Shown here: positions 12,309 through 20,860 of the stretch, one piece after another
Layout: each line of letters starts with the position of its first letter
How positions within the stretch are numbered: the stretch's first letter is position 1
From: Porphyromonadaceae bacterium UBA4702
GTDB taxonomy: Bacteria > Bacteroidota > Bacteroidia > Bacteroidales > Muribaculaceae
Direction of reading: 5' to 3'
Length of the DNA stretch: 20,860 nt
NCBI GenBank assembly: GCA_002404675.1
Contig: DHKE01000023.1
Location: forward strand, 1-20,860
Position numbers and translations under genes: made by a program
The notes under the pieces: model-generated
The model's input: the letters and a program-made list of their open reading frames with translations, nothing else
Told to the model about the DNA's origin: nothing
The model's database searches: none

Positions 12309-14804
12309 TTAAGCCAGCTCGTCAGCCTTCGGGGCGTTGTCCTCGGGCTTGCCGCCCTTCTTGCGGCGCAGATACCTGACCACGGCGAGGGCTATGGAGC
12401 CAGCTATGAGCATATACACTATTATTATTGATGCAATGGAGATGCGCTCGCCTGTTACCTGCGACTGAGGCTCGAAGCGGAACTCGATTGTGTGCTTGCC
12501 GGCCGGCACTGGCAATGCGCGGAGCACATAGTCCACACGCGCTATCTCAGCTGGCTTGCCGTCGATGGTCGCTGTCCAGCCCCACGGGAAATAGATTTCA
12601 GAGAACACTGCCACCCTGTTGCCCGCGCTTTGCGAGTGGTATGTCAGGCGGTTGGGCGCGTATGTCGTCTCAAATATAGTGTCGCCCGGCTGTTTCGCTG
12701 CCGTGGCTTTCAGTATGCCTTGGAACGGCTTGTCAACGACAGCCGCGCGGCCCGCATCGAGCGAGTCGAGCGCCTCCATTTCGGCATTCGCGCCGTCCGC
12801 GTATATCAGACTGTCAACAAACCAGGCGTTGCCCAGCGCGTCAGGGTTCTGGATCGCCTCTCCGTTGGATATGACATACTTGGCGTTGAGCATGTTGATT
12901 ACGCACAGGTTGCCCTTGCTGATTTGCTTTTCGATGAGGTCGTTGTAGCGTGTCAGCTTGGCCGCGTGGTATCCGCCGATTGTCTTGTGGAAATAAGAGC
13001 TGCGGGCGGAGCTGAAGCCTTCGACATCATAGACGCGGTAGTTCATAGCCGTGTCTTTCAGTATCTGCCGGTCTGCGGGAGTGGGAGTGAACGGAGCGTC
13101 ATTCTCCGTTGCCGCAACGAAGTTCTCGGTGTTGACATACCGCTTGTTGACTGTGTAGAGGTCAATCAGCATGAGCAGTGAGAGACCGCACACCATGATG
13201 ACTGCGTATTGCGGCTTCTTCTGTTTCTGCGACAGGTACAGCATCAGCACGCCGAAGCCGAGTGCGATGAACAACAGCGACCGCAAACAGTCTTTGCTTA
13301 CCAGTGAGTAGCGGGCATCGGTGACGGCTTTCACCAGTCCCGAGTATTCCGGGTTGTTGAACAGCCCCATCTGGCGCAGCTGGTCAATCTCGTTGGCGGA
13401 GAACGGCGTGCCGAACACCGAGGGGACGAGAGCACCGACCAGGCATATAAACGCGCCCGCGCCAAACACGATATAGAATGGGCGGCTGTACCGCTCCAAG
13501 AAGTCGGGAGTGGTGATGATTTTATGCAGGCACATCACCGCAGCCATGGGTATCGTGAACTCGACGATGACGAGGATGCTCGACACGGTGCGGAACTTGT
13601 TGTAGCCCGGGAACCAGTCGATGAACAGGTCGGTCAGCCACATGAAGTTGTGTCCCCACGAGAGGAGTATGGCAAGTATGCCGACGGCGAAAAGTGCCCA
13701 TTTCATCGGTGATTTTTCGACAACGAACAGGGCGAGTATCGCCAGCAGCAGCACAAACGCGCCGACATATACCGGGCCGTTGGTCATAGGCTGGTCGCCG
13801 AAGTACTGCGGCAGTTGCTGCAGCAGGTACATTTCCTGTTCCGAGCAATTCTCGCCAACAGAGGTGTCGGCGAGCGACATGAACTCATTGTTGCCCGCCA
13901 CCGGCTTGATGGTAGCGCCGCCCTTGACATTGGGTATCATAAGCGTCAGTGTCTCGTCCACGCCGTAGCTCCAGCCGGTGATGTACTCCTTGTCGAGGCC
14001 TTGCGCCGGTGTCTTGCCCGGTTCGGTGAGTTCCGTGGCGCGGCCGCGTATGGTCTGGCGCGAATACTCATAGCTGTTGTAGAGGCTCGTCGCGTTGGCG
14101 GCAACGCCCAGCGCCCCGGCTGCCACGACACACGCCGTGGCGATGCCCCACTGCTTGACCTTGTGGCTGCGTATAGCCTCCACAAGCCACGCTATCACCA
14201 TCGCAGCGATGACAAACAGGAAGTAGTACGACATCTGCGGATGGTTGGACTGCAGCTGCAACGCCCCGAAGAGTGCCGCCATCGCCGTGCCTCCCAGGTA
14301 TTTGCCCCGGTAACACAGCACGATGCCGCCTATCGTGGGCGGTATGTATGCCAGCGTCACAAACTTCCATATATGCCCTGCGCCTATCAGGATGATGAAA
14401 TATGTGGAGAAGCCCCACGCCAGCGCTCCGAAGAGCGCGGTGTGCCATTTCTGCTTCATGCACAGCATCATGATGAAGAAGCCCAGCATGAGCGCGAACA
14501 GCAGGTTGGCGGGCGACGGCAGCCCGAGGGTGTAGACCTTTGCCACCCAGTCGAGCATCGATGATGCCGCGTATGAGGGAGCTATCTGGAAGTTGGGCAT
14601 GCCGCCGAACAGCGAGTTGGTCCACCGTGTGGTTTCTCCGGTGGCTTCATGGAAGGCCTTGCCCTCCTGACCGTTGGCGAGTCCCTGCTGGATGTCCTGT
14701 TGCTGGAGCACGTTGCCCTGGATGTCGTCGGGGTAGAAAAACAGAAATGCCACTACTGCCAGCGACAGCGCGGCGAGTATAGCGTACAGGCTGCTCTTTT
14801 TCAT
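12309..14804 (-). CDS. YfhO-family polytopic membrane protein
   Basis: An 831-residue inner-membrane protein of the YfhO family, thought to include lipid-linked sugar dependent glycosyltransferases of the GT-C type. It starts MKKSSLYAILAALSLAVVAF, the first membrane helix. The sequence continues with the lineage-typical periplasmic loop (TGETTRWTNSLFGGMPNFQI), many hydrophobic segments (LLFALMLGFFIMMLC, TYFIILIGAGHIWKFVTLAY), a loop with SYEYSRQTIRGR, a last cluster of helices, then a C-terminal soluble beta-rich domain (YFPWGWTATIDGKPAEIARV) and one final membrane helix before a basic tail. The frame extends to an ATG at 14867, but the extra 21 residues are polar and unlike the family, so I use 14804. 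It heads a unit with the HSP-motif gene and xerD. The upstream promoter is unclear; only a poor GAATTTTG box lies near 14930. Confidence 0.88.
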   Translation of the reverse strand: MKKSSLYAILAALSLAVVAFLFFYPDDIQGNVLQQQDIQQGLANGQEGKAFHEATGETTRWTNSLFGGMPNFQIAPSYAASSMLDWVAKVYTLGLPSPANLLFALMLGFFIMMLCMKQKWHTALFGALAWGFSTYFIILIGAGHIWKFVTLAYIPPTIGGIVLCYRGKYLGGTAMAALFGALQLQSNHPQMSYYFLFVIAAMVIAWLVEAIRSHKVKQWGIATACVVAAGALGVAANATSLYNSYEYSRQTIRGRATELTEPGKTPAQGLDKEYITGWSYGVDETLTLMIPNVKGGATIKPVAGNNEFMSLADTSVGENCSEQEMYLLQQLPQYFGDQPMTNGPVYVGAFVLLLAILALFVVEKSPMKWALFAVGILAILLSWGHNFMWLTDLFIDWFPGYNKFRTVSSILVIVEFTIPMAAVMCLHKIITTPDFLERYSRPFYIVFGAGAFICLVGALVPSVFGTPFSANEIDQLRQMGLFNNPEYSGLVKAVTDARYSLVSKDCLRSLLFIALGFGVLMLYLSQKQKKPQYAVIMVCGLSLLMLIDLYTVNKRYVNTENFVAATENDAPFTPTPADRQILKDTAMNYRVYDVEGFSSARSSYFHKTIGGYHAAKLTRYNDLIEKQISKGNLCVINMLNAKYVISNGEAIQNPDALGNAWFVDSLIYADGANAEMEALDSLDAGRAAVVDKPFQGILKATAAKQPGDTIFETTYAPNRLTYHSQSAGNRVAVFSEIYFPWGWTATIDGKPAEIARVDYVLRALPVPAGKHTIEFRFEPQSQVTGERISIASIIIVYMLIAGSIALAVVRYLRRKKGGKPEDNAPKADELA

Positions 14805-14856
14805 ATCAGTTTGGTGGGGGGTCGGTTTGTGGCTTGATGTGCTTGTTTTATGGAAC

Positions 14857-14886
14857 ACAGGACGCACCCAGCGGATGCGTCCCTGT
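14857..14886 (-). repeat. Hairpin ahead of the yfhO-like gene
   Basis: ggacgca (14860-14866) and tgcgtcc (14876-14882) pair perfectly around a 9-base loop, and flanking aca/tgt extend the stem with a bulge. The stem differs from the GTAG-linked palindromes, so it may be a second repeat type or a leader structure. Confidence 0.45.
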
Positions 14887-14955
14887 TAAGTCCTTGCCTT
14901 GCAGTGCCTTCGTCATGCGTATAGTGCAAAATTCCGCGAAGATTGGCCTGTCAGC

Positions 14956-14980
14956 GTAGGGACGCGGCGTGCCGCGTCCG
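14956..14980 (+). repeat. REP-like element: GTAG plus 9-bp palindrome
   Basis: GTAG (14956-14959) stands directly before the stem ggacgcggc / gccgcgtcc (14960-14968, 14971-14979) with centre gt. Its order and flanks match the minus-strand copy at 51-80; the two differ by compensating A/G and T/C changes inside the stem, so pairing is kept. It lies between lrp and the yfhO-like gene. Confidence 0.7.
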
Positions 14981-15052
14981 CCGGGTGTCGGGATTGGCGA
15001 CTATGGCTTTGACATACCCTCTCTGCTGTCGAAGACGCTGCTGTTGCCGTTG

Positions 15053-15517
15053 TCAGTCGATTTCGAGGTCGATCTGGCGGTTCATGCTCTGCTCCAGAGA
15101 GATGAGGGTCTCAGTCTCTGTCACACCGGCGATGTGCTGGATGCGGTCGTTCAGCAACTCCATCAGGTGCTGGTTGTCCTGCGCGAACACCTTGATGAGC
15201 ATTGAGTACGGGCCGGTGGTGAAGTGGCACTCCACAACCTCCTTGATCTTTTCGAGCTCCTTGACTACCTCACGGTAGAGCGAGCCTTTCTCGAGGCGCA
15301 CGCCTACGTATGTGCAGGTGTTGTAGCCCAGGCGCTTCGGGTTCACTGTGTAGCCCGAGCCGGTGATTACCTTCATCTCGATGAGGCGCTGGATGCGCTG
15401 GTGGATGGCTGCGCGGGATACGCCGCACACTGCTGCCACGTCCTTGGACGCGATGCGAGCATTCTTGGTGATGATGTTCAGTATCTTCCGGTCAAGCTTG
15501 TCAATTCTGTCTACCAT
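15053..15517 (-). CDS. Lrp/AsnC-family transcriptional regulator
   Basis: A 154-residue DNA-binding regulator. Residues 5-62 form the winged helix-turn-helix (KLDRKILNIITKNARIASKD and VSRAAIHQRIQRLIEMKVI, then GSGY). Residues about 66-150 form the ligand-binding/oligomerising RAM domain (TCTYVGVRLEKGS, ECHFTTGPYSMLIKVFAQDN, HIAGVTETETLISLEQS). Length and order are standard. Members usually respond to amino acids and bind as octamers; the ligand and targets here cannot be told. It is a single-gene unit with its own promoter at 15541-15571 and a very short leader, so autoregulation by binding near that promoter is possible but unproven. The ATG at 15517 is the only sensible start. Confidence 0.93.
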   Translation of the reverse strand: MVDRIDKLDRKILNIITKNARIASKDVAAVCGVSRAAIHQRIQRLIEMKVITGSGYTVNPKRLGYNTCTYVGVRLEKGSLYREVVKELEKIKEVVECHFTTGPYSMLIKVFAQDNQHLMELLNDRIQHIAGVTETETLISLEQSMNRQIDLEID

Positions 15518-15540
15518 AACTTTATGTAATTAATTCGCCG

Positions 15541-15571
15541 CAAAATTAGTTCAAACAAAAGAATTTGGCAA
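15541..15571 (-). promoter_or_regulatory. Promoter of the lrp-type gene
   Basis: TAATTTTG (15541-15548, minus strand) fits TAnnTTTG and TTG (15569-15571) lies 20 bases upstream. The predicted leader is about 17 nt. Apart from this and the hairpin at 15723-15760, I see nothing in the stretch 15518-15814. Confidence 0.7.
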
Positions 15572-15722
15572 TATCAGCGTAATAAAAAAAGTTACAAACG
15601 AGTTCACGCCGTTATTTTGCGCCATTCCGCGCCTCGTCAAATTGCCGCCGTCCGCATCATCTGCGCCCGGGAAAACGCCCTCCCTGCTGCCAATGCTCCA
15701 TTTTCAGCCTGACATGGCACAC

Positions 15723-15760
15723 TAAAGACCCTAAGGCCCTTAACGGCCTTAAGGCCTTTA
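15723..15760 (-). ncRNA. Conserved-looking hairpin 3' of ferritin, possible 3'-UTR element
   Basis: Arms 15723-15738 and 15745-15760 pair over 16 positions with a 6-base loop. Fourteen pairs are Watson-Crick; the other two are A/C mismatches on the plus strand but G-U wobbles on the minus strand, the strand of the ferritin transcript. It begins 54 bases beyond the ferritin stop. Inside it are three 9-base near-repeats (aggccctta, acggcctta, aggccttta) at 15734-15760. There is no U-tract, so a plain intrinsic terminator is uncertain. The ncRNA label means an RNA structure, not a proven separate transcript. Confidence 0.5.
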
Positions 15761-15814
15761 ATTCGCTCCGGGCACTCTGAACTCGGATTTTGGACTGGGT
15801 GCTTGCGCCGGGGA

Positions 15815-16330
15815 TTATTCTGCGAGGATGGCGGGGGCGACGTAGACGCGCGCGGCAAGCTCGCGGTCGAGCTGGTAGATGCCGTTGCCGTTGTCGCCGA
15901 TGAGGCGGTAGTTGTCGAGCAACTGGCGTGCCGTCTCCTCCTCCTCAACCTGCTCGGCGATGAACCAGTTGAGCTTTTCGCGTGTGGCGTAGTCGTGTTC
16001 GCGCTCTGCAGTGGCGTAGAGGTCGTTGATGAGTGCGGTCACCTTCTCCTCGTGCTCGACGGTGGCGCGGAATGCGTCAGCCTCGTCCTTCCACTCCGTG
16101 GGGACTGCATCGATGGGCATGAGCGACACCTTGCCGCCGCGCTGGTTGACATAGTTGATGAATATCTGCGCGTGCGCGAGCTCTTCCTTGAACTGGATGC
16201 GGAACCAGTTGGCTACGCCGGGGCGGCCTTGCGCCTCGAAGTGGCATGACATGGAGAGATAGAGGTAGGCTGACCAGAACTCGGCGTTTATCTGGTTGTT
16301 AAGTGCTTGTTCTACTGATTTGTTGAGCAT
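15815..16330 (-). CDS. ftnA: Non-haem bacterial ferritin
   Basis: A 171-residue iron-storage protein that oxidises Fe(II) and stores it as a mineral inside a 24-subunit shell. The ferroxidase ligands of E. coli FtnA are all present at identical numbers: Glu17, Glu50, His53, Glu94, Gln127 and Glu130, plus Glu49, Glu126 and Glu129 of the third iron site. The four-helix bundle reads through NAEFWSAYLYLSMSCHFEAQ, FKEELAHAQIF, VEHEEKVTALINDLY and NWFIAEQVEEEETAR. The frame continues upstream to an ATG at 16399, but that ATG lies inside the promoter, and MLNKSVEQALNNQ is the family N-terminus, so the start is 16330. It is a single-gene unit, divergent from pyrG. No Fur- or OxyR-type site could be identified by eye. 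Confidence 0.94.
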   Translation of the reverse strand: MLNKSVEQALNNQINAEFWSAYLYLSMSCHFEAQGRPGVANWFRIQFKEELAHAQIFINYVNQRGGKVSLMPIDAVPTEWKDEADAFRATVEHEEKVTALINDLYATAEREHDYATREKLNWFIAEQVEEEETARQLLDNYRLIGDNGNGIYQLDRELAARVYVAPAILAE

Positions 16331-16368
16331 GACTTGTATGAATTTTATATGTGTATGTTTTCGGTATG

Positions 16369-16399
16369 CAAAGTTACGCAATTCCGCCAATAAGAACAA
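16369..16399 (-). promoter_or_regulatory. Promoter of the ferritin gene
   Basis: TAACTTTG (16369-16376, minus strand) fits TAnnTTTG and TTG (16397-16399) lies 20 bases upstream, giving a leader of about 32 nt to the ATG at 16330. Confidence 0.7.
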
Positions 16400-16484
16400 G
16401 CGGCGCGGCGCGAGTGTTCACGGCTGTGCTGCGATTGCGACGCGCAACACGTCGCGGCATGAGGGCTGTTTGCGGATTTTTTAC

Positions 16485-16492
16485 TAACTTTG
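16485..16492 (+). promoter_or_regulatory. -7 box of the pyrG-yidC promoter
   Basis: TAACTTTG is a perfect Bacteroidetes -7 box about 95 bases before the pyrG start. No TTG is found at the usual distance (the nearest, 16470-16472, is only 12 bases away), so the -33 element is poor. The leader would be about 80 nt. Confidence 0.55.
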
Positions 16493-16535
16493 CACAATCC
16501 GAGGTATGGGCTTTGCCCAGCCGAGGAATAACCAT

Positions 16536-18202
<1,667 letters not shown>

Positions 18203-18265
18203 CAGTGACATAACCGACTATGGCTCAACCAAAATAAGTAAACGAAATACCACACACCAAACAGT

Positions 18266-20374
18266 ATGGACAAAAACACGATCACCGGACTGTTGCTGTT
18301 GGCTCTCGTGTTCTTCGGCTTTATGTGGCTGTCGCCCAAGGACGACGGCTCTGCCGACACCGCCAAGCAGGAGCAGCAGTCCTCCTCACGGGACACTGCC
18401 GCCGCGACAACGGAACCGCTGTCTGCCACGGAGCGCGAGTGGCTCGTCAAGAACATCGCTGAGAACGGCGTCGCCGCACGCCAGCCCGACAGCACATACA
18501 TCTACACGCTCGACAACAAGGAGATGAACCTCTCCGTGGCCGGCGATTCCATTTGGGGCACGGTCAATGTGGACGGCGTGAAAGTGCCTTGGCAGGAGAT
18601 GCAGGGCGCGCCCAAGACCGTCACCGTGCAACAACAGGCCAAGGCTATCGAGACTGTACGCAACGCGAGCGTGTCGATAGGCAAATACGGCAAGTTCGCC
18701 CAGTTCCTCCACGGCAAGGACGAGAAGGTGACGCTCGAGAACGATGTCCTCGCGCTGCAGATTTCCTCCAAGTCCGGAAGCATCACCCGTGCCGAACTGA
18801 AGAACTATACAACTGAATATTCCAAGGACGAGAACGCAAAGTCTGCGCCGCGCAATGTCGTCCTCTTTGAGGGCAATTCCAACTCGCTCGAGTTCATGAT
18901 ACCGACTGCGCAGCCCGTTTCGACCTCCGAGCTGTATTTCACGCCAACCCGCGTAAACGACTCTACGGTCATGATGACCGTGTCGCCTGCCGAAGGAGCA
19001 TGGTGGGGCATCGAGTACACGCTGCCGCGAGGCGAGAACTATGTGGTGAAAATGCGCATCGTTCAGCATGGCATGGCCGCCGTGGCGCAGAGCAACAACC
19101 GCAGCATGGCTGTCAACTGGCGTCAGGACGTATGCCGTCAGGAGAAAGGTCGCATGTTTGAGGAGCGCAACTCCGGCCTCTATTACAAGCCCGCCGGCGG
19201 TGGCGTCGACAACCTCTCCGAAAGCAGCGACGACAGCGAGGAGAAACAGGCCAAGCTGCGCTGGATCGGCTTCAAGAACCAGTTCTTCTCGTCGGTGCTT
19301 GTCTCTGACCGCCCGTTCAATACCGCCGACCTTTCGTCCAAGGTGCTGAAAGGCTCTGACTACCTCAAGACCCTCGACGCTCAGGCCGTGGTGAACGACT
19401 ATGACTGGAACGCCGATGTCCCGGCTTCGTTTTCCCTCTTCCTCGGACCGAACCTCTACCCGCTGCTCGATTCGCTCGACGACAGCATGGTGGCTGACGA
19501 GGACCTGGAACTGACAAAGCTCATCCCGCTGGGCTGGAACATATTCCGCTGGATAAACACGCTCGTCATCATACCGCTCTTCAACTTCTTCGGCTCATTC
19601 GGCTGGAACTACGGCATCATCATCCTGCTGCTCACCATCTTCATCAAGCTGGTGCTCTTCCCGCTGACATACAAGAGCTACAAGAGCCAGGCGAAGATGC
19701 GCATACTCGCCCCGGACATCAAGGCTATCAACGAGAAGTACCCGGGCAACGAAAACGCCATGACGCGCCAGCAGAAGACCATGGCGCTGTACAGCAAGGC
19801 GGGCGCCTCGCCGTTCTCCGGCTGCCTCCCCATGCTCCTGCAGATGCCTATCCTGTTCGCGATGTTCTCCTTCTTCCCCTCCTGCATCGAGCTGCGAGGC
19901 GAGAGCTTCCTCTGGGCGGCTGACCTGTCTGCTCCCGACGCGATAATATCGTGGAGCGCACACATACCTATCGTGTCTGAATACTTCGGCAACCACATCT
20001 CGCTGTTCTGTCTGCTCATGACGGCGACCAACATCATCTATACCTACCTGAACATGCAGAACTCCGCCGGCTCGATGCCCGGCATGAAGTGGATGATGTA
20101 CCTGATGCCGGTATTCTTCATGATATTCTTCAACAACTACGCAGCTGGCCTGTCGTACTACTACTTCCTCTCGCTGCTCATCACCATCTGCCAGACATAC
20201 GCATTCCGGTTCTTCATCAAGGAGGAGGACGTGCGCAAGGCGATGGCGGAGAACTCCAAGAAGCCGAAGAAGAAATCCGGCTTCATGGCACGCCTCGAGG
20301 AGATGCAGCGCCAGCAACAGCAGATGCTCAAGGAGCAGCAGAAGCGCAACAACAACTCCAAGGGCAGGCATTGA
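18266..20374 (+). CDS. yidC: Membrane protein insertase YidC
   Basis: A 702-residue insertase that places proteins into the inner membrane with or without SecYEG. The N-terminal helix (residues 8-22, GLLLLALVFFGFMWL) is followed by a polar linker and the large periplasmic P1 domain (about 80-415). The insertase core (430-650) holds five membrane helices: IIPLFNFFGSFGWNYGIIIL and on to FIKLVLFPLTYKSYKSQAKMR; FSGCLPMLLQMPILFAMFSF; and the last two around 575-650. At the position of the groove Arg of E. coli (Arg366) the alignment by eye gives Lys461. The C-terminus (664-702) is basic and Gln-rich (QRQQQQMLKEQQKRNNNSKG), suited to ribosome contact. It is larger than E. coli YidC (548 residues), mostly in the polar linker, P1 and tail. 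It ends before a strong terminator. Confidence 0.96.
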   Translation: MDKNTITGLLLLALVFFGFMWLSPKDDGSADTAKQEQQSSSRDTAAATTEPLSATEREWLVKNIAENGVAARQPDSTYIYTLDNKEMNLSVAGDSIWGTVNVDGVKVPWQEMQGAPKTVTVQQQAKAIETVRNASVSIGKYGKFAQFLHGKDEKVTLENDVLALQISSKSGSITRAELKNYTTEYSKDENAKSAPRNVVLFEGNSNSLEFMIPTAQPVSTSELYFTPTRVNDSTVMMTVSPAEGAWWGIEYTLPRGENYVVKMRIVQHGMAAVAQSNNRSMAVNWRQDVCRQEKGRMFEERNSGLYYKPAGGGVDNLSESSDDSEEKQAKLRWIGFKNQFFSSVLVSDRPFNTADLSSKVLKGSDYLKTLDAQAVVNDYDWNADVPASFSLFLGPNLYPLLDSLDDSMVADEDLELTKLIPLGWNIFRWINTLVIIPLFNFFGSFGWNYGIIILLLTIFIKLVLFPLTYKSYKSQAKMRILAPDIKAINEKYPGNENAMTRQQKTMALYSKAGASPFSGCLPMLLQMPILFAMFSFFPSCIELRGESFLWAADLSAPDAIISWSAHIPIVSEYFGNHISLFCLLMTATNIIYTYLNMQNSAGSMPGMKWMMYLMPVFFMIFFNNYAAGLSYYYFLSLLITICQTYAFRFFIKEEDVRKAMAENSKKPKKKSGFMARLEEMQRQQQQMLKEQQKRNNNSKGRH

Positions 20375-20432
20375 TGTTGACTTGACATTGACCTGACGCT
20401 CCGTGGCGGCAACACGCCGCCTCAGAGCTGCA

Positions 20433-20476
20433 AATAAAAGCCCGGGCTTGTCTTACGGCAAGCCCGGGCTTTTATT
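20433..20476. terminator. Bidirectional intrinsic terminator, perfect 18-bp stem
   Basis: aataaaagcccgggcttg (20433-20450) and its exact complement (20459-20476) enclose an 8-base loop. Each side ends in an A/T run, giving a U-rich tail after the stem in either direction. It lies between the convergent yidC and hicB and should stop both transcripts. A smaller hairpin, ggcggc/gccgcc, lies just before it at 20405-20421. Confidence 0.9.
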
Positions 20477-20489
20477 GTGTGTCAGTTGG

Positions 20490-20828
20490 TTACAGCATGG
20501 CTGCAATCTGCTTTTCTACGGCATTTCGTATGAACGCATTTATAGACACGCCCATTTGTTTTGCAAGCAAGGCTATGCGGCTGTGGATGTCCGGGGTTAA
20601 GCGGACATTCAGAGAGCCGGAATAGCTCTTGTGCGGCTCTATACCCTCCTCTTTGCAGTATGCGAGGTAGTCGTCAACGGCTTCATGAAATGCCTCGGTA
20701 AGTTCAGTGACGCTTTCGCCCTCAAAATTCACGAGTCCGTCGATGCCTTCGATTTTGCCGAAAAACACCCCGTCGGCTTCGCTGAACGCAACCGACCCGA
20801 TAAAATCCTTGTACTTGAGTGTATTCAT
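20490..20828 (-). CDS. hicB: HicB-family antitoxin
   Basis: A 112-residue protein with the two-part HicB build. The N-terminal HicB fold covers about 1-65 (YKDFIGSVAFSEADGVFFGK, then IEGIDGLVNFEGESVTELTE and AFHEAVDDYLAYC). A ribbon-helix-helix DNA-binding segment at 72-108 (GSLNVRLTPDIHSRIALLAK, then MGVSINAFIRNAVEKQI) would bind its own promoter. HicB neutralises HicA, a double-stranded-RNA-binding mRNA interferase. In most loci hicA lies just upstream; here upstream is the window edge, with only 32 bases left, so hicA can be neither seen nor excluded. The start is ATG. Some RHH-type HicB proteins occur without a toxin. Confidence 0.85.
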   Translation of the reverse strand: MNTLKYKDFIGSVAFSEADGVFFGKIEGIDGLVNFEGESVTELTEAFHEAVDDYLAYCKEEGIEPHKSYSGSLNVRLTPDIHSRIALLAKQMGVSINAFIRNAVEKQIAAML

Positions 20829-20860
20829 ATATATGCTTAACTCGTTGGATGAATTAAATT

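Noticed and set aside
13815..14564. 249-codon frame opposite the yfhO-like gene
   Set aside because: Composition is that of a reverse-strand shadow, and no promoter is visible.
20377..20398. Short tandem repeat (ttgacttgaca, ttgacctgacg) after yidC
   Set aside because: Only two imperfect 11-base units; too little to call a repeat element, and no function is suggested.

Overview
The window reads as a Bacteroidales chromosome segment of moderately high GC. The supporting evidence is: promoters of the Bacteroidetes type (TAnnTTTG at about -7, TTG about 20 bases upstream) ahead of most transcription units; almost no Shine-Dalgarno sequences but AT-rich start regions; the gene pair pyrG-yidC; and a lineage-typical set of YfhO-family and small exported proteins. 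The secreted proteins with a 'DG...F...D.(V/I)..I.F' N-terminus suggest Muribaculaceae or a close family (Prevotellaceae, Rikenellaceae). That placement is an inference and cannot be settled from sequence reading alone.

Layout. Left edge (1-289): no gene is seen, but there is a pair of inverted REP-like palindromes and a small hairpin beyond rpmA. 290-895 (minus): rplU-rpmA, ribosomal proteins bL21 and bL27, behind a clear promoter and a leader of about 80 nt. 1052-6037 (minus): a four-gene efflux operon, tolC-type outer membrane factor, HlyD-type adaptor and two paralogous ABC-2 permeases; no ATPase gene is present. 6337-10564 (minus): three exported proteins of unknown function in one operon; two are built from repeated modules of about 100-150 residues, and the third is a mini-protein ending in a T9SS type-A-like sorting domain. 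10756-14804 (minus): yfhO-like membrane protein, a degenerate 'HSP-motif' methyltransferase-like protein, and xerD; the last two overlap by ATGA. 15053-15517 (minus): Lrp/AsnC regulator. 15815-16330 (minus): ferritin with a complete ferroxidase centre. 16580-20374 (plus): pyrG (GTG start) and yidC. A perfect 18-bp bidirectional terminator separates yidC from a convergent hicB antitoxin gene at the right edge.

Most of the window is housekeeping: translation, CTP synthesis, membrane protein insertion, chromosome dimer resolution and iron storage. The parts worth a second look are the ATPase-less tripartite exporter, the modular exported-protein operon, a family of GTAG-plus-palindrome elements that match the architecture of RAYT-associated REPs, and a hairpin 3' of ferritin whose two imperfect pairs become G-U wobbles only on the ferritin transcript strand. 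I see no CRISPR array, tRNA, rRNA, insertion sequence or prophage. Apart from the untested possibilities raised in the findings, I see no clear evidence for an entirely new defence or mobile system here.
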